A DNA stretch of 64,000 nt, taken from contig NZ_JACHNH010000001.1 in the NCBI RefSeq assembly GCF_014205335.1, forward strand, positions 868,001 to 932,000, in the 5' to 3' direction. This DNA comes from Amorphoplanes digitatis. Its GTDB lineage: Bacteria; Actinomycetota; Actinomycetes; Mycobacteriales; Micromonosporaceae. The position numbers and the translations under genes were made by a program. Shown in pieces: positions 63,569 to 64,000 of the stretch; the stretch's first letter is position 1; every line of letters begins with the position of its first letter. Below the pieces are notes generated by a model. The model made no database searches. It saw only the letters and a list, made by a program, of their open reading frames with translations, and was not told where the DNA came from.

Positions 63569-64000
63569 CTACCGGTGCGGGCCCGCCGGCACACCGCAAG
63601 CACCGCAGTCCGCGATGAGTCCGAGATCACGCAGCAGCGCGCAGGTGTGCTCGCCGGCGCCGAGCGCTAGCACCGTACGCAGATCGGCGGCGGTGTCCAC
63701 GTCCTGGCGCAGCCCCGGCCAGGACCCGGCGAGGGCCCGGGCGTGCGACGCGGCGTGCGACGCCGCCGAGCCGACGCCGAACCGCGGCTCGAGCGGGACG
63801 CCGGCGTCGGCGGTGAGCAGGACCGTGCCGGTGCCGGCCGCGTCGGCGACGAAGCTGCGGCCCGGCCCGGCGGCGGCAAGCGCCTCGCCGAGCTCGCCGG
63901 GCCGCAGCGCGGGCAGGTCGCCGGTGAGCACGGCGCGCCGTCTGGGCAGCCCGGCGACCAGGTCGGCGCCGAACCGCAGGGCGGCGTTCAGGCCCGCGCC
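63569..64000 (-). CDS. fbiD: Phosphoenolpyruvate/phospholactate guanylyltransferase, C-terminal part
   Basis: The frame is open to the window edge, so the 5' end is missing. The visible ~143 residues ([38 protein letters not shown], then [55 protein letters not shown]) are the C-terminal half of the CofC/FbiD nucleotidyltransferase that activates phosphoenolpyruvate (or 2-phospholactate) with GTP for coenzyme F420 synthesis. GTGT and the RFGxGSAxxH segment are family hallmarks. It heads the fbiD, cold-shock-like, ppk, mutT1 operon. Confidence 0.92.
   Translation of the reverse strand, partial: GAGLNAALRFGADLVAGLPRRRAVLTGDLPALRPGELGEALAAAGPGRSFVADAAGTGTVLLTADAGVPLEPRFGVGSAASHAASHARALAGSWPGLRQDVDTAADLRTVLALGAGEHTCALLRDLGLIADCGACGVPAGPHR

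Overview
The window is a high-GC actinobacterial chromosome segment, most likely from a Micromonosporaceae genome of the Actinoplanes type. The grounds are very high GC, many GTG/TTG starts, a two-domain MutT1, an HU protein with a long Lys/Ala tail, an F420 gene (fbiD) and several membrane GGDEF-EAL proteins; the family-level placement is inference. The backbone follows the conserved block that runs from gatCAB to fbiD in Mycobacterium tuberculosis (Rv3012c to Rv2983): gatC-gatA-gatB, an LppZ-like propeller, a Cfp6-like PH protein, ilvBNC, serA, leuB, an FAA hydrolase, tRNA-Gln/tRNA-Glu, an IclR regulator, leuCD, hupB, mutT1, ppk and fbiD. Accessory genes are inserted at several points.

Layout. 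1-9,975: end of an EAL protein, gatCAB, a membrane metallophosphoesterase, the LppZ-like lipoprotein, a 2-hydroxyacid dehydrogenase, a PH-domain protein and a six-Asp-box propeller. 9,975-13,343: a MoaD/ThiS-like protein ending in Gly-Gly, a GGDEF-EAL protein and a 40-bp tandem repeat. 13,379-20,413: a mannoside-uptake locus (LacI regulator, ABC binding protein, two permeases, GH2 beta-mannosidase). 20,309-22,563: a methionyl-tRNA synthetase and a repeat-rich gap holding a perfect 25-bp inverted repeat. 22,564-30,570: ilvD, a second GGDEF-EAL protein and ilvBNC behind a leader-peptide attenuator. 30,753-40,234: mpgS, serA, leuB, ilvE, a protein phosphatase and cimA behind a second leader-peptide attenuator. 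40,258-53,540: mixed accessory genes, including an M16 peptidase pair, a LysR/exporter pair, arfB, an IMPase, an FAA hydrolase and a TetR/NmrA pair. 53,634-58,483: two tRNAs, an MBL-fold protein, IclR-leuCD and hupB. 58,605-64,000: a small membrane protein, a complete IS481-family element, and the leftward operon fbiD, a cold-shock-like gene, ppk and mutT1.

The metabolic theme is branched-chain amino acids. ilvD, ilvBNC and ilvE give the common pathway. leuB and leuCD serve leucine and also the citramalate route started by cimA, which yields 2-oxobutyrate for isoleucine without threonine deaminase. ilvB and cimA share one control design: a -10-like hexamer 7 nt before a start codon, a 9- or 10-codon leader peptide, a hairpin directly after its stop codon, and an intrinsic terminator. 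The IclR regulator next to leuC resembles the NdgR/LtbR type.

Most notable observations: the undocumented-looking cimA attenuator; the perfect inverted repeat at 22,296-22,371 in strongly strand-skewed DNA; the propeller/MoaD-like pair; an IS481 insertion with a CCTAGA target duplication that supplies the transposase stop codon; several convergent genes whose 3' ends overlap antisense; and an AGCGCT-core palindrome shared by the mannoside locus and a distant secreted glycosidase-like gene.
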